In this document: in pieces, positions 30,801 through 43,280 of the stretch
How the letters are laid out: every line of letters begins with the position of its first letter
Position numbering within the stretch: the stretch's first letter is position 1
From: Amphibalanus amphitrite
Taxonomy: Eukaryota; Arthropoda; Thecostraca; Balanomorpha; Balanidae
Direction of reading: 5' to 3'
DNA length: 64,000 nt
NCBI RefSeq assembly: GCF_019059575.1
Contig: NW_024881613.1
Coordinates: forward strand, 248,001-312,000
Program-made: the position numbers and the translations under genes
Notes under the pieces: model-generated
What the model saw: only the letters and a program-made list of their open reading frames with translations
Databases searched by the model: none
Told to the model about the DNA's origin: nothing

Positions 30801-33800
30801 GGGGCGGCGCCGGACCACCGGTCGCACAAGGGGCGCTCGACACTCAGACTGTGCGTGACAACTCAGCGCGCGCGCGGCTGCAACGCAACACAGACATACG
30901 CGCCAGTTATACCCGCCGGCCAACACCGACCTCGCGCACACACGCATACATCATCACACACACACATACACCATCACACGTACACATATAAACGCACACA
31001 AACAGAATATCGATAAATCAATAAATACGCAACAATCATAACTGCAGCCCATCCTTTCGCCACACACACACACACACCCCTTTCATCACTGGCCTAGGTA
31101 AGAAGACACGCAGCCGCAGTCACATCACAATACGCACACGAGCGCACATACACACAAACGTACGCACGCACACACTCAGACGCGTGCAAGACACCACCGC
31201 CACCGAAATGAGCGTTACTTTGAGCTAGAAAGTTGGTTGCCAAATGACTACTTGAGCACGCTAAAACATTGCAAACTGGTTGCGAAACGAATTTAGACTG
31301 GACCGAATTCTAATCATCAGTTTTCGTTTCACGCATGCTCACCTTTTTTTGTCATGCATCGCTTTTGTGCGGAAAATAAGCGTTATTATTTAGGAAAAAA
31401 AAAACGTTTGGCGTCAGACTATTAATGCCTCTCTATCCTTTTTATTAATCCTTTTTTATCGGCCGCTAGATGGGATAATCGACAAACCCGCTTAGCAGGC
31501 CCTAGATATATTAAAAAGTTGTTCGAAAAAATTAAACACATTCAGACCAAATCAAAAGGACTATACGAGCAAGCAAGACTAAGGACATCACGCTCCATAT
31601 AACGTGACACCACATTCAGCTACACGATGCAATGAACTTCCACCAAAACCAAAAGACACTAAGATACCAAAGTCGCCGGCATCCACCACCAGTTCAACAT
31701 GCGATACATCATTCATGAGCACTATTAGCACGGCGCAGTCAGCGTGAATAGAAACTTACCGTGCATAAACTCGAACAGCTTGTTGACCACCGTCTTGAGG
31801 AACTTCCAGTGCGCCTTGAGGAAGCGCGGGTACTGTCCGACGACGTACATGATGTTGGAGGCGATGATGGCCTTGTTGTCTTTGCCCTTCTTTTGTTCGC
31901 AGAGTCCGAGCAGGTCGCGTATGACGGTGACTAGGAAACGTTTCTCGTCCTCCTCGTGCATTGCGCCTGAGATGGAGCCGATCGCCCAGCACAGCTGACG
32001 GCGGGGGAGGGGGAGATTAGGACTCGGGAAGCCGGAGCCGGCAGCAGACCAAACAAGTCCACACCATGTTTGGCGGTGTTATGAGAGGCCAAGAACGGAA
32101 AAACCAAACTAGATCGAATCACTGTTAAACGCGCAACCATCAGGCTTGAATTCCCGTTAACACAACGTCAAGTCGATAAACAACACGACCGCCCAGCAGC
32201 CAGCCCATTCCCGACCCGCTCCCTGTCCCCCAGCTCACCGTGTTGAGGTTCTTCCAGGACCACTCTGTGCCGTTGACCTGGCGCTGCAGCTTCTCCGTCA
32301 GAATGCGCTCCGTGTCCACGTAGTCCAGGTGGGTCAGGTACACCAGCGTCTCCCGCATCGACTTGTACATGTTGATGGCGTCCGTGTCCTTCATGAACTC
32401 GCGCACCACCTCGCCCTGGTCGTTCTCCACCACCAGCACCTCCTCCGGCTTGGCCATGCGACCCACCATGATGTACCGGATCTGGGGACGGCCGGATGGG
32501 ACGACGTTACAGCATGGCTATCACGGGAGCGAGATGTCACAGGTATCGGGGCCCCGACCGGTCGGCTAACCACTTCATAATCAACCGCAGAACGGAGAGC
32601 ACGCGGCAAAGAGTCAAGAGATCAAACGAGAATGTGCACGCGTCTACCACAGCGTTCTAGGAATTCACGGTTGGACATCTCAGCAGCCGCTACTCCACGA
32701 CTCTCACTTTGATCACATTCCCCCAGTCCACTGGACGTGACCCCCTCCGTCCCGATCCCCGTCGCGTCTTGGTGAGTACGCGGCTGTAGAGCGCTCGCCG
32801 GCCCTGCGCCTGGCTACCCTCCCCTCCGTCCCTTTCCCCGTCGCACCTTGGTGAGTACGCCGCTGTAGAGCGCCCGCCGGCCCTGCGGCTGGTTGCCGAC
32901 GCGGGCCATGAACGGGAACGGGTTGTTGGGCGCCGTGAACGGGTTCTCTCGGTACAGGTCGCCGGCCAGCACGTTCCAGTACTCGAGGCAGATTTTGAAT
33001 ATCTCCGTCTCGTCCACCTCTGAGATGAGCACCAGGTAAGTGAGCGCCTGTGGGCAGGAGAGGGGGGGGATGCGCCACTGTCAGGGCGTCACGTCATACG
33101 GGAAGTTGGGGGAGGGAGGGAGGGGGAGCGTTCGCCGGTCCTGAAACGAGGCTGAGCAGACGGCAGGTGACAATATTGGGATTACGCAAGACTGTCCAGG
33201 TAGACGGGCCGACATCCGGGGCAGTTAGACCATGTCGGCACCGCGTCCACTTCGAGAAGACTCGAGAGTCGGGACTGCAAAACTTTACCTACGTCGTCCA
33301 CGCGAGACGTAAGCCCAACCACAATTATTAACTGAAAACTAACAAAAGAAAACAGTCCCCAAAACCTCGACCAAAACGACGCGTATACAAAAGGCGGCCA
33401 ATGAGAACATGTCCAAAGCGTACCCGGTCGAGCGTCTCTGGCGCCTTTTTCTCCACGAGGCTGCCGTGTTCCCGCAGGAAGACGCTGAGGAAGACGGACA
33501 AGTTCTGGATAAACTTCTGTTCAGAGTCCTGGCCGTGCGCGTACGCCTCACGGATGTTGGTGTTCACCGGCAGCATCTGTAATGGGAGGGGGACGGCAAT
33601 CGATATTAAATATTTGCTAACATACATGTCAATACAGCTTTATAAACATTAAAGAAAAAGCCTAAATTTCACTGAAGTTTTAACTAGCCAAAATTATATA
33701 TTTGTGGAAATTAAACGGTAAAATTCAATCGCCCTGGACGTATTCTGCAGCCAGTGATGGTTAATTTGGTTTTGAGCGGTTAATGAGGGGTGGATAATGA

Positions 33801-36800
33801 ACAACCTGGACATAAACAACAAAACTATAAAGCAGATTTGAATGCAGACCCACAAAAAACGACAGGCCGTCTAGCCGTTCGGCCTGCGCGCGTCACCGCA
33901 TTCTCTCCCACCTGCTCGAGCTGCGCGGTGGTCTGTGTGATGAGCTGGACAAACTGTTCGTCGTAGCTGGCCACTGTGACGCTGGCGATCTCCGTCAGAC
34001 ACTGCAGCGTCACGTTACGGAACATGGGCACGTTCAGAAACTGCCGGAACACAAACAGACGCGTCGTGAGCACGGACTCAGCAGGCTACACTAAGACCTC
34101 CACATTGGTTATATTGTAACCATATATCATGATAGGTTACCTATGGCATTTGAGCTTCCATGGAGCACAGACTGTTACAAAGGCCATCAGCGCCTTAAAA
34201 TAACACATTATTTATGACTATCAGCCCTGCGAATTATTCCCGCGTGGCGAAGCGCTCACGTCCCCACACGGGCGCGTACCTTGTAGATGAGCAGACTGAT
34301 GAGTTTGGTCTCGAAGATGTAGCCGAGAGGAATCCAGTTGAGAAACCTCAGCAGGGTGTCGAGTGTGGCGCCCACCAGAGGCGCGTTCTGAGACGTCTCC
34401 TGTGGACGGTAACGGGGGAGGGGGCCGGTGAGCGACAGACAGACACACCAGTGAGGGACACCCTTGGGGACACTGGGGGATGCGTCAATGGTTTGAATAT
34501 GTGTACCGGGCGCTGCCGGACCAGTAGGACGGGGTCAAGCCTTCACGTCCGCCTGTCAGCAGCAGCGAAGATTTATCAAAACCACTGCAGCAAATAATTT
34601 AGCCTATCAGAGAAAGCATAATGCCACCAATAATGTCCAAAGATGATGGTCAAGTATTGGAGCTCCCCCCACACACGTGCAACAAACAGCATATCACTCA
34701 CCATCACAAACTGACAGAGCTGGAATATCTGGCTGAACTCTGAGCACATTGTGTCCTTGAGGTGTTTGGCCTTGGCCTGGGTCAGCTTGCCGGCGCTGAA
34801 GTCGAACACCTCTTCGGAGAGCAGTGCCAGGATGTGCATGTTGTTGTGGCAGAGCGCCTCGTTGGCCTTGCTGGAGCCGACGATGTCTGTGATGAAAGAG
34901 TCCCAGTTGCGCGGCCACTCGCGCTTCAGGATCTGTCAGAGAACGGGAGACGGGAGTCAGTAGGGCAGGGACCAGAAGGGTAAAGGTCAGTCGCGGGACA
35001 TGGGTCATTGGGTTAGAGTGTAGACGAGGCAGGGGTCAACAGAAAAGGAAATGGTCATGAGGTAGGGGTTAGTGAGACAATGAAAAAATCAGTGGGACAG
35101 GGGTCAAAGAGTACTGGGCGCGTTACACGGTTCCACGGAGGCATTAGCGACCGGGGTGCCGCACAATGCGCGGCTCTGGTTCCACATCACCACACAGTAG
35201 CTACGAATTACGATGCCATCAAAATCCTCCGTCAACGGCTCCTAACCCCGTTCGTTGCTCTCTACCGGCTCTCGCTCACTTCCCCGTCCCGGGCCTCCTC
35301 GCTCGACCGCTCACCTGGACCAGGATGAAGTTGAGTTTACGCAGGTACACCCGCTCGCGCTCCAGGTTCTCCGGCACCGATGAGATCTTGATGATGAGGC
35401 CGACGATGTACTTGCGGATGCCGTCGCACTGGTTTCGCGGCAGCGCGCGCCACCGGGTCTCGATCACCTGCTCGAGGATCTGCAGCGCGTAATACTTGGT
35501 CTGCTGGTTGGTGGAGAACTCGAGGATGGTGTCCACGCGCGTCCACGCGTCCATGTGCTCCTTCAGCGTCGTCAGGATGTACTGAGCCTCGCGTTGCTGT
35601 CGGCAGCGAACGGGGTTTGGTCAACGCAACATGCCAAACGGACCAGATTAGGCCGGATAGCTGGCCGCCGCCACTGCTAAAATCAATGTTAACACAGTAG
35701 TGCGATAGGACAACTCCTGCGTAAAAATGTGATCATTGTCATACCTGCTGTTTCACATTGAAACACAATTTGATAATTACCTACTGGCACCAGCATTAAT
35801 CACATTATCAATAAAATAGCATATGAATCTGATCATGGAAACCTAAACATTTACTTCCTGACCAACTATAATGCAACTGAGCAAAGATATGTCAAAACAT
35901 ACGCCGTGTGAGTCACGGGACGACCATACAGGCGCCTCAAAGACTCTTAGTAATCAAGCAAAATATCAAACTTTCGGACATCTTCGTCGTAAAAAGAAAC
36001 AAGTTTAAACTCGTTTGAGTGGCTCACGGGAACCTGGAAGAGGGGGGAGGGGGAGTACGGGGTGGTATCGCACGGACCTGTTCGCCGGAGCCATTGTACA
36101 GGCACGACACCACCCTGTCCAACAGGGTGATGTCCAATTTCTGGCTGAAGTCCAACAGTTTCCGTGCATCCTCCATATTGTGCAACCTGTGGAGCAAATA
36201 TTCAGTCAGTACATTGGGTGTGGCTATCAGCGGAGCCTATATCATCGTAAAGATCCACAATAACACCGAGGTAGACTATCGGGACATGAACCTGACTGGA
36301 CCGGACAGTTCGCGCCGGAGCGCCGTCACAGGTGGGTGACCGCTCTCTGGACGTGACTGTCGGGACGTGGGAGGGAGGACGGGATGGACAGGACCGACGA
36401 TAGTTCTGGCGCCGAGCCAACAGGTCGACCATGAGCTCATCCGCCCGCGGCCAGACGCATACTTCAAAACGGTGCAACGCAAGGGCTAGCCCGCGCCCCG
36501 CCGCCGTATTCAGCCGCAGGGCCACGGAGTCGATGAAGTTTTTGGTGAATCTGACTTCGAAAATCGACTCCGGTTCTGACTCCAGTTCCAACACCGGATA
36601 TTTCTCTTCAAGTCCACAAAGCTACGAGCGAAGGAGCGAATAGAAGTCTTTCGTAGATTAAAGGAAATTTCTTAGGATGAGCGGCCGGCCGTGGTCACGC
36701 ATTTCAGAGGCTTATATCTCAGTAACCACGGGACCGATTCACTTACCGTCTTTTATAATTTACTTATCGTATTTTATAATTCACTAACCGGCTTCATACA

Positions 36801-39061
36801 ACCTTAGTATTGGATTACTGTCAACCAAGTATTGGACTACTCGCGATGAATGTGGGTAATCCAAATGCAAAACAAGAGATGTATTCCTTCGCACTTCCAC
36901 GTGCAAGGCATGCTGAAAATTTTTGGTCCCAGGAAGGTCCAAAAGAGCTTGTTCTGCTTCACAAGCTTGTGTGCTTCAGCGCCTGGAAACTTCCCTCTTA
37001 TTCATCCCATATGATAAAAATGCATCCCAATATACATTTGAGTGTGCATCCCAGCAAACGATGTTACAACCCAAGGCTACAAAATCTGGAGGGTCGCTGT
37101 TCTCCGGCCATAGCTTATTCTATATAAGATTCAAGCAGATGGTCGCAGAAACACGGAGAAACTGCGATTGAACGATCTGAAGATAAGTTTGGTGGGCACA
37201 AAACTTTTGCTTAAGCAGATCACAGGTCAGGTCAAGACTAGGTCTAAGGTAAAAATAACAATTTCCCTAATGACTGCCTTCAAAATGCTGGCTAATAGTT
37301 GACTGAGAGCAAATGCCCATAATTATATCAGTTCAGGTTGAGTCAAAATGAAGGTCAAGTCAATCTAGGTCAAATGAAGTTGGTTTTGGAGAACAAGAAA
37401 TGGAACTTTGATTGTAAACTCAGTGGTGCTATTCAACTCCTATTAAAGGTCTTAAATTCAGAATTTTAAAGTTAAAAATCATTGTTACATATCACCAAAA
37501 TATCAATTACTCCAAGGTAATTACATGTGTATGTAAATGTAATTGCAGGCAAGTGCTAAAAAAACTTCAACAAACTTTGCATTAATAATATGTCACTTCA
37601 TCACTATTCAAACAAAATGTTATTTTATGAAAAGGTTTGCTAAAAAATAGAAATAAAATATTGACATACAAATTGCATTTCCTGCCAACAAATCAAACTG
37701 ATTGTTACCAATTTGATCATATTTAACATTTGATTAATTTTGCAATAAATGGGCAAAATATAAAAGCAGATGATTGGAACTTCTCAGCCTGGTATAAATT
37801 CACCCCTTTAGCGATCAATGAACTTTTTTTTAGTTTGATTTTATCAGTTGGGTTAGGTTTAGAGGTGGGATGCAGGAAATGACTTTTACTATAGTATGTT
37901 TCCAAGCCAGTGGCAAACAAGTTGACAAATGAGGTAAAATTTTTGCCAAAGCATGTTGCAGGAAAGTAAACATTGTAAATGATTTACCCAGACATTAAAA
38001 TATGCCTAAATCCTCAATGAAATGGTGGTTCCAGCAGCAGCATGATTAACAATTACCCATGATAAACCTGATGATCAAGTTGGATAACAAGTAATAAAAA
38101 TACCTTTAATTTGGGGGATGACCTGAGGCTAACACTTCAATTTATCAAGACAAAAATCTGGAATTGAACCTTTTTATTTCTGTTACATTGGTAGCATGCT
38201 TTAATTATGAGTAATGACTGCAGCATAGCAAAGCTATGGGAAGAATAAGGATCAGGTAGGGATGATAGGATCAGGTGGAAACACCAGACTGGGGTCTGGG
38301 CGAACAATCAACAGAGATGCTGTGGCAAAGCTAGCCCTAGAATGGCAAGAGAATCCTGCTGGGACAGCCAACCCTGCCATTCAATGCCCCAATCCAGAGG
38401 TTCCCCATAACTGGCTGTCTGGTGGGAGTGACTGTTCATGGCAGTCTGCCAAATAGTTCTTTAGATATAGATATAACTACTGGCACCTCACATTACGGAA
38501 GTGGTGGGCCGAACACTGGTTAATCAAGCAAGGTGCTAAAGATGCTGCTTGAAAGGCATACTTCCCCCATTTAACCTATTTCTAATTATTTTGATTTTGA
38601 TTACCTACTTGAGTTATTTCTTCAGTATTGCAATGTGCAGTGCAATGCTGATGTAAATAATGACCATTCCAGCAACACTTAAGCCTTTCTATCCTAGGAC
38701 AAAAAGGGGGTATGATTAAGGATATTCTAAGACATATCGCTGAACAGCGAACCCACAAGTGGACACACATATCATGATATTACTGAACACGACCCCACAA
38801 AAACTAAGCCCTTGTGATGGTGTCAACCACACAGTGCAAGGTCATATATGTGTTTCCAAGAGATGTCATTGAGAATACAGCATAATCAACATCCACAAAT
38901 ATTGCTCGCCCACGCCGGGACAGTTCTAGCGCACCTGCCATGCTTTCATGAACGCTATTTCTTGTTTTCACAACAAAAACACGCGACTTTAGGCCCTATC
39001 GCAACGCTTCTCGGACTCTGCCTTTAATTATAGAAAATGAGCGATAAAGTCACACTTACAT
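21863..39061 (-). CDS. XPO1: Exportin-1 / CRM1 nuclear export receptor, 18 exons, 1074 aa
   Basis: Coding exons in transcript order: 39061-39060, 36186-36078, 35596-35315, 34932-34702, 34399-34280, 34040-33912, 33576-33424, 33047-32847, 32481-32239, 31994-31760, 26267-26104, 25748-25614, 25277-25134, 24825-24679, 24215-23841, 23552-23367, 23056-22832, 22006-21863. All introns are GT-AG and the frame is continuous for 1074 codons plus TGA (human 1071 as recalled). The start codon is split: AT ends exon 1 and G opens exon 2. The start [19 protein letters not shown] matches the family; a second in-frame ATG four codons on is an alternative. HEAT repeats run throughout: N-terminal Ran-binding CRIME region (about 40-240), the NES groove with [16 protein letters not shown] around Cys522, the equivalent of the leptomycin-reactive Cys528, CRM1_C region (about 710-1030, [18 protein letters not shown]), and an acidic C-terminal tail ending [10 protein letters not shown]. 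It exports leucine-rich NES cargo with RanGTP through nuclear pores. Intron 10 (5.5 kb) has two MITEs; exon 8 has a duplicated boundary. The 5'-most exon is the least certain part. Confidence 0.96.
22020..22035 (+). repeat. G-run in XPO1 intron 17
   Basis: A G-run broken by one A lies just upstream (on the minus strand) of the last XPO1 acceptor, so it forms a C-rich polypyrimidine tract in the transcript. Confidence 0.7.
27516..28479. mobile_element. TTAA-flanked AGGTCA-rich element (copy A) in XPO1 intron 10
   Basis: Bounded by TTAA on both sides (27516-27519, 28476-28479) with an exact inverted repeat beginning CCCGCGCACCGACGGGGG. A G-run follows the left end; before the right end a G-run and C-run pair around CGGTCATCCG. 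The interior is rich in AGGTCA/TGACCT and has a central palindromic region with ATCGAATGATATA and its inverse flanking AGGTCACGTGACCT near 28114. TTAA duplication with CCC ends fits a non-autonomous piggyBac-type element. No transposase. Its core is homologous in inverted orientation to the element at 47326-48322, although the ends differ. Confidence 0.85.
28491..30279. mobile_element. hAT MITE, 1.8 kb, in XPO1 intron 10
   Basis: Terminal inverted repeat TAGAGGTGTCAAT at 28491-28503 and its complement ATTGACACCTCTA at 30267-30279. It is flanked by an exact 8-bp duplication GAGTGGAC (28483-28490 and 30280-30287), the hAT signature. Near both ends are repeated TTGTCCGAAA/TCCGAATCGGAATTCGG phrases; the middle is AT-rich with no long open frame. 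It inserted 11 bases beyond the TTAA element. Confidence 0.88.
30570..30750 (+). repeat. Imperfect (CTGT)n tract
   Basis: CTGTCTGTCTGCCTGTCTGTC-like repeats with many substitutions, in XPO1 intron 10. Open frames across it are not credible genes. Confidence 0.8.
30940..31170 (+). repeat. Imperfect (CA)n / CACACG-rich tract
   Basis: Interrupted CA repeats with ACACACACAC runs, in XPO1 intron 10. Confidence 0.8.
32766..32846 (-). repeat. 79-bp duplication of the XPO1 exon 8 end
   Basis: The last 40 or so bases of exon 8 (coding [13 protein letters not shown]) reappear 79 bp further into intron 8 as a near copy reading [13 protein letters not shown]. The copy has lost the donor GT (AAG is followed by ACGCGA instead of GTGCGA). 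A second copy of the flanking CCCTCCGTCC phrase is also present. Confidence 0.85.
36187..39059 (-). other. XPO1 intron 1, 2.9 kb
   Basis: AT-rich intron without a recognised gene. A GACTCC-rich fragment at 36547-36597 matches the repeat in RTF1 intron 9. Open frames near 36.8-37.1 kb have no recognisable domain. Confidence 0.6.
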
Positions 39062-39130
39062 TTGTTGAGGAACTAACATCAGCTAGGAAATCTTTACGCC
39101 CGTCGTCGAGGTAAGGTAGCCATCAGACGC
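39060..39130 (-). promoter_or_regulatory. XPO1 first exon 5' UTR and start of promoter
   Basis: On the minus strand the sequence reads TTCCTCAACAAAT then GTAAGTGTG, a strong donor, leaving AT as the first two bases of the split start codon. The region upstream (39131 onward) should hold the promoter; no TATA box was found. Confidence 0.6.
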
Positions 39131-40549
39131 AGAAAATTCGGTTCAAACTGGTATAAACTGGTTTACATGTGCGCAGCGCCATTGTTGTGTAGCTTCTTTC
39201 TTGAGATTTGCAGCATTTAAGGGCTTTTCAAACGTTCAATACATTACTTACTCATGATCTTTTTAAAATAACCTTAATGTTTATATTGAGAAATATTGAA
39301 AACAAAGACAAACTTTTTTTTGAAAATATTCTTTACCAAGAAAGTAGCTATTTCTAAAGCATTCATTACGGCAGCGCTGATTGGTCAGGGGCTTACGAAT
39401 TATATCGAAGCTAACAACTTTAACATGAGTTATTATTTTTCAGTCATGTATTTTATGACGCAATTTTTAGATTTTCCTAAAATTTAAGATAGTTGCAGAC
39501 TAAAAATATTTATTTCCACTTGAAAATGAATAAAAATATTGTTTTAAATTAATAAAGTTTGCGAGTATGTTAAAAATTGCATCAAAATTTGAAAATATAT
39601 GAAATGATGAAAACCCATTGAAAACCACTGGAAAACAATACCAAGATTTTTGTATTATTTTGTCTAAAACACAGACAATTCGGGTGTCTAAGAAGCAGAC
39701 GAGAAAAGTAAACAAAATATAACATTCAAATTAGCGGGCCATGTCGATTTTCATTATTACTCCAGGGGTGAAAAATTGTATCGTTTTGTGGTTGTCGACG
39801 ACAACCGAGAAGACGATCTTATGGCGACCACGCGCAGCGCCTGAACTGATTTAGACCTCCCGCTTAGTGCGGTTAGAAGCGCGCAATCCATTCGTATCTG
39901 CCCACCCAACCCAATCGCCTCTCCCACGCAAACCATTCTCTGTCCCTCCCCATCAAATCGACTCGCAGTTCTCGAGTCCGTTACCACCCTACGCGGCGGC
40001 ATCCGCCAGTGGAAAATTTCCTGGTAGCTACAGACATATTCCAACTCCCCGTAGCTATCTAGTATATACTGCGTCGTTCGACCATCGTTCGGACGGCCGA
40101 CCGGCGACCCTCATAAAGGCGACCAATGACATACCAAGTGGTCGCCGTGGTTGTCCACTGGCAACACATGTCTGGCAAATCTAGTACCTTCCAGGACTCG
40201 GCCGGCCCCTGCCCGCACCCTTCAGCGCCGCCCCCGGCCGGCGGTCAGTTAGCGTCCCCTCCTTTTGTGACGTCATACCCACCCCCGGCGGCGCCTGGGG
40301 GTAGGTCCGCGGCGGGACCGCGCCAGTGCCGGTAATATTTTGATGCGGGGAGGGCACGCCATGTCATGCCCACGAGGATATGGTGTCTCGGGACTTCCGA
40401 GGTCGAGGAATAGGGATCGTCGGACATTTTAGCTTGACAGCTGAGCGCCCTGCGCTATCAAGAAGGAGAGGAATTAGAATGTATTCGCACGCAGGGTCCG
40501 TGGCGTCTGCACGACTTAAGTGCTTGTACTAACTTGAGCACGTTTTGTT
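39131..40549. other. Intergenic region beyond XPO1
   Basis: Apart from the presumed XPO1 promoter I see no gene, RNA or clear transposon end. The stretch near 40195-40330 is GC-rich. Confidence 0.5.
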
Positions 40550-40917
40550 GAAAGGTGAGTGGAAGTCGACCAGTGGCACCGTCGAAGAGTCACTGAAAGG
40601 CGGGTCAAAAGGGCTATCGAATCTTTTCCGCGGCGCCGTATGTAGCTCTATAATTGGTTCCCGAGTTGTGGACCGGTGTTTCGAAGAAAAAAGTTGAAAA
40701 AGGCAATGTTTTTCATTTAATGGCATCTGGTGACCTGACCTTTGACTTGATCTAACAAATGAATGACATATTTTCATCCTTATTTTGGACGTTCTTTCGA
40801 ATGCCGTTTACTGCTTAACACTGCTTGACCCAGGATCAGAGTTAAAAGAGGGGGTGTTGTACCCCCCCCCCCCCAGCAGGGCATGGAAATCAAGGACCCT
40901 CAGCGGGGCGCGGGTTA
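40550..40917. mobile_element. Partial TTAA-family element (right end), AGGTCA type
   Basis: The phrase GGGCTATCGAAT, then CTTTTCCGCGGCGC and GGTTCCCGAGTT, and TCTGGTGACCTGACCTTTGAC matches the 3' half of the element at 45862-46716. It ends with a G-run/C-run stem (near 40848-40874), then CCCGCGCCCCGCTGAG inverted; the terminal TTAA has decayed to GTTAG. The same end type starts the element at 58016. Confidence 0.7.
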
Positions 40918-41218
40918 GACATCTTAAGCCGACAACCAAATAAGCCCGTTTTCCTTCGGACGACAACCACCGAAACACTTTTTTCAGCCCTGTATTACTC
41001 CTCATTTCGAAAGCAAGCAGGTAGTTTCGACGAAAGCGTTTTTTCGACACACAATATTGCATACCAATCCGGGCCATCAACCAAATACAACGCAAAATCA
41101 ACATGGAATCAATGCTGGATTGATGTTGAAAGACGGTTGATCTTCAATGTTGACAATCAACCTGGATTCAACCTGGATTCAACCAATTCTAATATTGAAT
41201 CAATGTTGCGTGCTATTC

Positions 41219-41418
41219 GGTCGTACGACCGAATCGGTCCAAGACTACCAGTCCCCTAATTTGCAGACTTCTTCAGAAGCTACTTGACCGAATCCAATAA
41301 AACCTTCATTATTTGAAGCGCCGCGGTCTAGAAGATGTTATTGTTAATATTTTATCAGTTTGTCCTAACGGTCAGGGGGCTTTGGGGCTTCGGGAGCTTT
41401 GAACCGATGCCTAAAAGT
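41219..41418 (+). repeat. Duplicated segment, copy 1, left part
   Basis: From CCGAATCGGTCCAAGAC to CGATGCCTAAAAGT this matches 51360-51558 with few differences. It is interrupted right after CTAAAAGT by a hAT element and resumes at 43446. Confidence 0.9.
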
Positions 41419-41582
41419 CAGTGGCGGCGCCACGAATTTTCGCCAGTGGGGGCAAGCTTCAGGTGACCCGACTGTTGTCTGATAACCCGATATGCAAAAT
41501 CCATGAGCTCCTTGCCCCTAGATGTTGCCAATTAGAAATTATCATGGTTTCAGGTTTCATGCATACGTATTGAGCTTAAGCA

Positions 41583-42798
41583 TTAACCCTCCCGGGTCCG
41601 GAACGGGGGGGGGGGGGGGCGTTTTTCGCCTCCCCTGGAGAATATTTGCGATACCACATGAACGCTTAGGAGTAGAAATACGAAATTTGCTGTACCTTAT
41701 CCCCCATTAATTTGAAATCTTTTGAAGCAAAACAAATTGGACCTAGCCTTCTTGATAACGTCTCAAGGCCGATTTTTTCTAGACTCCTGCACGGCAAACT
41801 TCGGCGTCACAGCCGTGAACTTCAACCAGCTGCCAAAATAGAGTTTTAGAGATAAAGACAAATAACGAGCACAGTTGTGTAGCATTTGACCTAGAAAAAA
41901 TACGTAAGTAACTTTGGTGACCTGAGGTCAGAGGTCAGGTCAACGACCTCGAGCTAAGGCTTAAGTTTTTTTCGCAAATAACGTCAACAAAAATAGTCCT
42001 AGAGCTACGGCAGCGGTAGGTACCTTCGCATTTGTCTCGTCGAGACGCGTCGAATGACATATATATTGTTTGGAAAAGGTCAAGTTTTATGTTGACCTCA
42101 CGTGACCTCGAATGACGTCTGGTTGACTTTGACACATGAAAGGTTGTTAATGATGATTTCGTAGCCGCGGATCACGATTCTGGCATCCATTTTGCTCTAA
42201 GCATTAATTTAGAGCCTCAGGATGGCCAAACATGTCTTAATTATTATGCCTGACTTAAATCAGTGAAATAGCCTCTAGCAAGGATACTCCCTTGTGACTT
42301 TGACCTTGTAGCAGCCTTGTATCGTAAGCTAAAGCACAAATAGGGGCCCGCTAAGCTTCAAAACATTTCAAAACATCTCTGAATTTAGTATACAAGGTAT
42401 AAGAAAAAGTGCAAAGTTTATGGTCAATTTTGATCACGACCGTGACCTTGAATTTGAATGTTATGCACTGCGCGTCATCGGAATCCCCAGACTCTCTTCT
42501 TTCGTTTAACATCCATTTTAGCCGGTTTTATGCACCATGTCGTCCTCTGGAACACGTACTTTGAGACCACTACAAAAGTGCCGGTTTTTGCCTTGGACCT
42601 TGACTTTTGACCTTGAAAATTGACCTGAGGTCAAAAACTTTGGGTGTTATAAAATCTTATCGCCTAGATACCTTTCGTTTGGTACCATTTTTGTTTCCGT
42701 AGCTGCCTTATTTCCTTATTTAAGTACGGAATTAGACAGGTGTGGTGGGTACCCCGGGCTGCGGTGGTTGGGAATACCCCCGGGCCCGGGCAGGTTAA
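41583..42798. mobile_element. TTAA-flanked AGGTCA-rich element (copy E), nested in hAT
   Basis: TTAA at 41583-41586 and 42795-42798; ends CCCTCCCGGGTCCGG and, inverted, CCTGCCCGGGCCCGG, imperfectly matched. A G-run and GCGTTTTTCGC hairpin lies just inside the left end. The interior contains an exact DR1 (AGGTCA-G-AGGTCA, 41935-41947), many single half-sites and the GTCGAATGACATATAT arm of the shared central palindrome. No coding. Confidence 0.8.
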
Positions 42799-43044
42799 GG
42801 TCGCGAGCAAATAAAACTATAAAACTAAATTGCGAGACAGAAACCTGTGAAAACGTTATGTTGAGATGTATAAAATGGTGTATTCCTCAAAACAGTTATC
42901 AGTACCTAGTTCTCTTTTTTACCGTAGTGCGAATATATGCGATTCTCTCACACACGATTGATACCAGAATAAGCTCTATTAGGGCGATCCACATACATTT
43001 CCAGATAACCCAGATATACATACCTATTAGTTATTACCTACCTA

Positions 43045-43280
43045 TCACATTTTGTCATACCTCTCTGAGCTCAGTCTCAGTCTGAGGGTTCCCAAAAGAG
43101 GGTGCAACTCTTCTCTGGCCGATTTTGACAAGCTGCCTCTCAACCTCCTCGAGGTCAAGCTCGATGGCAGCCTTCTGGTGAATGAAAATGAGTAGGAGAT
43201 TGAGTGGGAGTAGGAGATATGCGACAGACGGTCTGAGAACGAACGTTCTGCTGATGCACTTGATACGGGGATCGTCAAAA
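43045..43280 (-). pseudogene. hAT transposase C-terminal dimerization (hATC) remnant
   Basis: Minus-strand translation at about 43236-43278 reads TIPVSSASAERSFS, the conserved start of the hAT dimerization helix region. In a different frame just downstream (about 43075-43170) comes HQKAAIELDLEEVERQL, which fits the end of the same domain. The two halves are separated by frameshift and unrelated sequence, so the protein is dead. It identifies the enclosing element as hAT. Confidence 0.8.

Larger units (their letters stand above)
26268..31759 (-). other. XPO1 intron 10, 5.5 kb, transposon and microsatellite host
   Basis: No exon-like coding was found inside. The segment 26268-27515 has no recognised feature. 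Then follow a TTAA element, a hAT MITE, a CTGT-rich tract and a CA-rich tract, all listed separately. The rest up to 31759 is unremarkable. Confidence 0.8.

Noticed and set aside
32713..33078. 121-codon minus-strand frame over XPO1 exon 8
   Set aside because: It is a shifted frame of the exon; the frame reading [18 protein letters not shown] is the real one.
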